The position numbers and the translations under genes were made by a program. This document shows, one piece after another, positions 33,179-36,274 of a stretch of DNA of 36,274 nt. Source of the stretch: Oscillospiraceae bacterium (lineage in GTDB: Bacteria > Bacillota > Clostridia > Oscillospirales > UBA929); assembly GCA_031254575.1 (NCBI GenBank), contig JAIRUE010000099.1, positions 1-36,274 on the forward strand, given 5' to 3'. A model generated the notes under the pieces. That model was not told where the DNA came from and made no database searches. It saw only the letters and a program-made list of their open reading frames with translations. Each line of letters starts with the position of its first letter. Position 1 is the first letter of the stretch.

Positions 33179-34785
33179 CCCGTCACCTCCCTCGCGTCAA
33201 GCGCCGCCTGAATAAGCCCTAAAAACAACGGATGCGGTTTGTTCGGCCGGCTCTTAAACTCCGGATGAAACTGAACGCCGACGAAAAAAGGGTGATCCGG
33301 CAATTCCACCGCCTCCACAAGATTCCCGTCCGGCGACGCGCCGCTTATGACAAGCCCGCCGCGCGTGAGGGCCTCCCGGTACTCATTGTTGAACTCGAAC
33401 CGGTGGCGGTGACGCTCGCTGATTTCCGGCTTTCCGTACAGTTTGTTCAGCAGTGTCCCCGGGACTGTTTTACAGGGATACGCGCCGAGGCGCATGGTAC
33501 CGCCGCTGCCCAGCAGCCCGGCCTGTCCCGGCATGAGGTCGATCACGCGGTGCGGCGACGCGGGGTCAAACTCGCCGGAGTTTGCGCCGTCCAATCCGCC
33601 CGCATGGCGGGCGTATTCAATCACGGCAATGTGCATCCCAAGGCAAATGCCCAAAAAGGGAATGCCGTTTTCCCTCGCGTGGCGGCAGGCGGCGATCTTG
33701 CCCTCTATCCCCCTGTTGCCGAAACCGCCCGGAATGATCATGCCGTCGGCGTCGCGGAGGCTGTTTTCAGCGTTGCCGGCGGTCACATTTTCGCTGTCGA
33801 CCCATCTGATCTGTATATTTGTCCCGGTTTCAAATCCGGCGTGGTTCAAGCTCTCGATGAGGGAAAGATAGGCGTCGTGAAGACTGACGTACTTCCCGAC
33901 AATCGCTATGTTCACCCGCTTCTCCCTCGACGCCATCTTTTTCGTCATATCCCGCCACTCGCTCAAATCGGCTTCGGGCGCGTTTAACCCCAATTCCCGG
34001 CATACGACCCTATCCAGCCCGTTCTGATGCAGCATCAGCGGCGCTTCATACAAAGAGGGCAGGGTGACGTTCTCAATGACGCAATCGGGCTTGACATTGC
34101 AGAACAGCGCGATCTTTTCTTTTATCCCGTTTTTCAAAGGCTCGTCCGCCCGCGCGATAATGATGTTCGGGGTGATGCCCATCGATTGAAGCTCCTTGAC
34201 GGAGTGCTGGGTGGGCTTGGATTTATGCTCGCCCGAGGCTTTCAGATAGGGGACGAGCGTCACATGGATAAACAGGCAGTTCTCCCGGCCTTTTTCAAGG
34301 GAAATCTGCCGGATGGCTTCTATGAACGGCTGGCTCTCTATGTCGCCCGCCGTGCCGCCGATCTCGGTAATCAGCACGTCCGCGCGGCTGTTTGAGGCTC
34401 CCGCGTAGATAAAATTCTTGATCTCCTCCGTAATGTGGGGAATGACCTGCACGGTGCCGCCGAGATAGCCGCCCGCGCGCTCCCGCTCCAGAACGCTCCA
34501 GTACACCCTGCCGGAGGTCAGGTTGCTGAGTTTCGTCAGGTTCTCGTCAATAAAGCGTTCATAATGTCCCAGATCAAGGTCGGTCTCCGCCCCGTCGTCG
34601 GTCACGAACACCTCGCCGTGCTGAAAGGGGCTCATAGTGCCGGGGTCCACATTCATATACGGGTCGAGCTTCTGTGCCGCGACTTTCAGCCCCCGCTGCT
34701 TGAGCAGCCTGCCCAGCGACGCGGCGGTGATCCCTTTGCCAAGGCCGGAAACCACCCCGCCCGTTACAAATATGTATTTTGTCAT
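33175..34785 (-). CDS. pyrG: CTP synthase
   Basis: Makes CTP from UTP, glutamine and ATP. 536 residues, normal length. The amidoligase domain starts [20 protein letters not shown] and contains [21 protein letters not shown] and the [11 protein letters not shown] region. The C-terminal glutaminase (about 290-530) has Cys in [17 protein letters not shown] and His-Glu in [11 protein letters not shown]. Start ATG 34785 has AGGAG 8 bases upstream; the in-frame GTG at 34794 overlaps less well. It heads the pyrG-nadE-hisH-hisF-dapL series; no clear promoter was found in the repeat-filled 191-base gap to guaA. Confidence 0.98.
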   Translation of the reverse strand: MTKYIFVTGGVVSGLGKGITAASLGRLLKQRGLKVAAQKLDPYMNVDPGTMSPFQHGEVFVTDDGAETDLDLGHYERFIDENLTKLSNLTSGRVYWSVLERERAGGYLGGTVQVIPHITEEIKNFIYAGASNSRADVLITEIGGTAGDIESQPFIEAIRQISLEKGRENCLFIHVTLVPYLKASGEHKSKPTQHSVKELQSMGITPNIIIARADEPLKNGIKEKIALFCNVKPDCVIENVTLPSLYEAPLMLHQNGLDRVVCRELGLNAPEADLSEWRDMTKKMASREKRVNIAIVGKYVSLHDAYLSLIESLNHAGFETGTNIQIRWVDSENVTAGNAENSLRDADGMIIPGGFGNRGIEGKIAACRHARENGIPFLGICLGMHIAVIEYARHAGGLDGANSGEFDPASPHRVIDLMPGQAGLLGSGGTMRLGAYPCKTVPGTLLNKLYGKPEISERHRHRFEFNNEYREALTRGGLVISGASPDGNLVEAVELPDHPFFVGVQFHPEFKSRPNKPHPLFLGLIQAALDAREVTG

Positions 34786-34819
34786 ACGCTTCACTCCTAT
34801 GTCAAGTATGGAGAGGTCC

Positions 34820-34860
34820 GCCCGCGCGCCTTAGCCTCCCTGCGGGCTTGCTCCGCTCTT
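34820..34860. repeat. 41-bp intergenic direct repeat, copy 1
   Basis: Matches 34932-34972 with one mismatch, same orientation, 112 bases apart, both within the guaA-pyrG spacer. The unit contains GCGGGCTTGCTCCGCTCTT. The interval between copies (34861-34931) is also GC-rich, with similar words (CGCTTCGCCCGC, GGCTACGCTCGC), suggesting decayed further units. No coding potential was credited. Confidence 0.8.
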
Positions 34861-34931
34861 TTGCTGTCAAGTTCCGCTTCGCCCGCACCCGGTCGCCTAA
34901 GCCGCTTTGGCTACGCTCGCAGGCTCGCTAT

Positions 34932-34972
34932 GCCCGCGCGTCTTAGCCTCCCTGCGGGCTTGCTCCGCTCTT
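34932..34972. repeat. 41-bp intergenic direct repeat, copy 2
   Basis: Second copy, one mismatch to copy 1 (C to T near its left end), ending 4 bases from the guaA stop codon. Probably a dispersed intergenic repeat family. Confidence 0.8.
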
Positions 34973-34976
34973 CTTC

Positions 34977-36274
34977 TTATTCCCACTCCACCGTGGCCGG
35001 CGGCTTTGCCGTAATATCGTATACGACGCGGCTGACGGACGGTATCTCGCCGGTTATCCGCGACGATACGCGTCCCAGCAGCTTGTGGGAAAGGGGCGCG
35101 TATCCGCATGTCATAAAGTCGTCCGTCGTCACGGCGCGGATGGCGATAACGGGGTCGTATGTCCTGTCGTCGCCCTTGACGCCGACCGATCGGGTGTCGG
35201 TCAGAACGGCGAAATACTGGTCCGGTTTGCGCCGCAGGCAATCCAATTCCTCCCGGAGAATGGCGTCGGCCTGCCGCAGAACATCCAGTTTTTCCTCCGT
35301 GACCTCGCCCATCACCCGGATGGCAAGCCCCGGCCCCGGAAAAGGCTGCCGGCCGGCCAGCGCGGACGGCAACCCCAGCTTTTTGCCGAGGGCGCGGACT
35401 TCATCCTTGAAAAGGCCCGACAGCGGCTCAATGACGTCGGTAAACGCAAGGTTTTCAGGCAGCCCGCCCACATTATGATGGCTCTTGATGGTCGCGCCGT
35501 GCGCCCCTCCCGATTCCACGACGTCGGGGTAGATCGTCCCCTGCGCCAGAAAGGGGATATGCCCGAGCTTCGCGGCCTCCTCCTCAAAAACCCGTATAAA
35601 TTCCCCGCCGATCCGTTTCCGCTTGGTTTCCGGGTCGGTCACACCCTTCAGCCTGCCGAGAAACCGTTCCCTCGCGTTTACCCGGATAAAGCGAAGGTCT
35701 CTCCCGGAAAACGCCTGTTCAATCTCGTCGCCCTCACGCAGGCGCATGAAACCGTGGTCGACAAAGATACACGTGAGCTGTCCCGGCACAGCCCTTGCCA
35801 GCAGCGCCGCGCAGACGGACGAGTCGACCCCGCCCGACAGGGCCAGCAAGACTTCCCGCGTACCGACGGTCCGCCGGATACGTTCGATTTGCGCCGCAAC
35901 CACATCGTTCAGCCTGTAATCCCCCGCCGCGCCGCAAATATCGAACAGAAACCGGCGGAACAGCGCCCGCCCGCCCTCGGTATGCGCCGATTCGGGATGG
36001 AACTGCACCCCGTACAGCTTCCTTTCCGCATCCTCACAGGCGGCGGTACACGCGGCGGTACACGCGGTCATACGGAATCCGTCCGGCAGCCGCGTCACCG
36101 CGTCCCGGTGGCTCATCAGGGCCTCAAAAGGTTTTCCGTCCGCGCCGTGAAACAATCCCGAAGGACCGCCCGGCGTCACCGTGACGCGCCCGTATTCGCC
36201 CGCGCGCGCCGGGACGACTAAGCCGCCCAGCGCGCGGCAGATAAGGTGCGTCACGTAGCAGATGCCGAGAACGG
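34977..36274 (-). CDS. guaA: GMP synthase (glutamine-hydrolysing), partial at the 5' end
   Basis: Converts XMP to GMP. 432 residues lie in the window; the N-terminal part is beyond the right edge. The class I glutaminase domain is visible with Cys in VLGICY at the edge and His-Glu in GVQFHPESAHTE. The PP-loop LLALSGGVDSSVCAALL, PDVVESGG and the dimer-domain GRQPFPGPGLAIRVMGE follow, ending TVEWE as usual. Two oddities: after the nucleophile the sequence reads GICYVTH where the family has GICYGMQ, and a small tandem duplication (TAACTAAC) lies between glutaminase motifs. Confidence 0.97.
   Translation of the reverse strand, partial: VLGICYVTHLICRALGGLVVPARAGEYGRVTVTPGGPSGLFHGADGKPFEALMSHRDAVTRLPDGFRMTACTAACTAACEDAERKLYGVQFHPESAHTEGGRALFRRFLFDICGAAGDYRLNDVVAAQIERIRRTVGTREVLLALSGGVDSSVCAALLARAVPGQLTCIFVDHGFMRLREGDEIEQAFSGRDLRFIRVNARERFLGRLKGVTDPETKRKRIGGEFIRVFEEEAAKLGHIPFLAQGTIYPDVVESGGAHGATIKSHHNVGGLPENLAFTDVIEPLSGLFKDEVRALGKKLGLPSALAGRQPFPGPGLAIRVMGEVTEEKLDVLRQADAILREELDCLRRKPDQYFAVLTDTRSVGVKGDDRTYDPVIAIRAVTTDDFMTCGYAPLSHKLLGRVSSRITGEIPSVSRVVYDITAKPPATVEWE
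36041..36064. repeat. Tandem 12-bp repeat inside guaA
   Basis: Two perfect copies of CGGCGGTACACG (36041-36052, 36053-36064) followed by a partial third. They keep the reading frame and add a four-residue ACTA-type repeat in a surface segment of the glutaminase domain. Confidence 0.85.

Noticed and set aside
1-36274. CRISPR array
   Set aside because: No regularly spaced short repeats; the repeats found are pairs or simple tandem units.

Overview
The window looks like a chromosomal segment of a high-GC member of the Clostridia (Bacillota). This rests on type III glutamine synthetase, an ammonium channel fused to a P-II domain, the DapL lysine route, the long single-chain PurL, the GatCAB amidotransferase, strong AGGAGG-type ribosome binding sites and near-consensus sigma-A promoters in otherwise GC-rich DNA. 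Genus cannot be fixed from sequence alone. No rRNA, CRISPR, insertion sequence or phage structural gene was seen.

Layout. Bases 1-4485 (minus) carry a peptide/nickel-type ABC importer: lipoprotein oppA-like, oppB-like, then an oppC-like permease cut by the left edge. The permease carries a seven-repeat RCC1-like beta-propeller between its first membrane helix and its transport domain; this is the most unusual object in the window. Bases 4665-9699 (plus) are a four-gene unit: FtsX-type permease, ATPase, OmpR-type regulator, sensor kinase. A metallo-beta-lactamase-fold hydrolase follows.

Bases 10408-12205 are a small accessory patch with AT-rich spacers: a SLOG/YpsA-like protein, a two-helix membrane protein and two XRE regulators, one behind a promoter overlapped by a 27-bp palindrome. 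Bases 12300-14389 (minus) hold a coupled pair, an iron-type alcohol dehydrogenase and a nucleoside-hydrolase-like protein, ending at a good terminator. A NimA-like flavoprotein gene (14630-15112) has a terminator hairpin in its leader and is flanked by two copies of a 69-bp repeat; each copy contains a sigma-A promoter pointing left. tRNA-Leu(CAA), proS and an HtrA-like protease follow.

Bases 18650-36274 (minus) are core metabolism. A nitrogen unit (Amt-P-II fusion, then glnN) starts from a consensus promoter buried in the end of gatB and has a long structured leader. Next upstream is gatC-purL-gatA-gatB, an unusual order because purL splits the gatCAB set. Further upstream runs the tightly packed series pyrG-nadE-hisH-hisF-dapL, preceded by a guaA gene cut by the right edge. 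Glutamine and ammonia handling is the common theme: ammonium uptake, glutamine synthesis, and many glutamine amidotransferases (GatAB, PurL, PyrG, HisH, GuaA). Several stop/start overlaps and Shine-Dalgarno sites inside upstream genes indicate translational coupling.

Most other long reading frames are antisense shadows of these genes caused by the high GC content.
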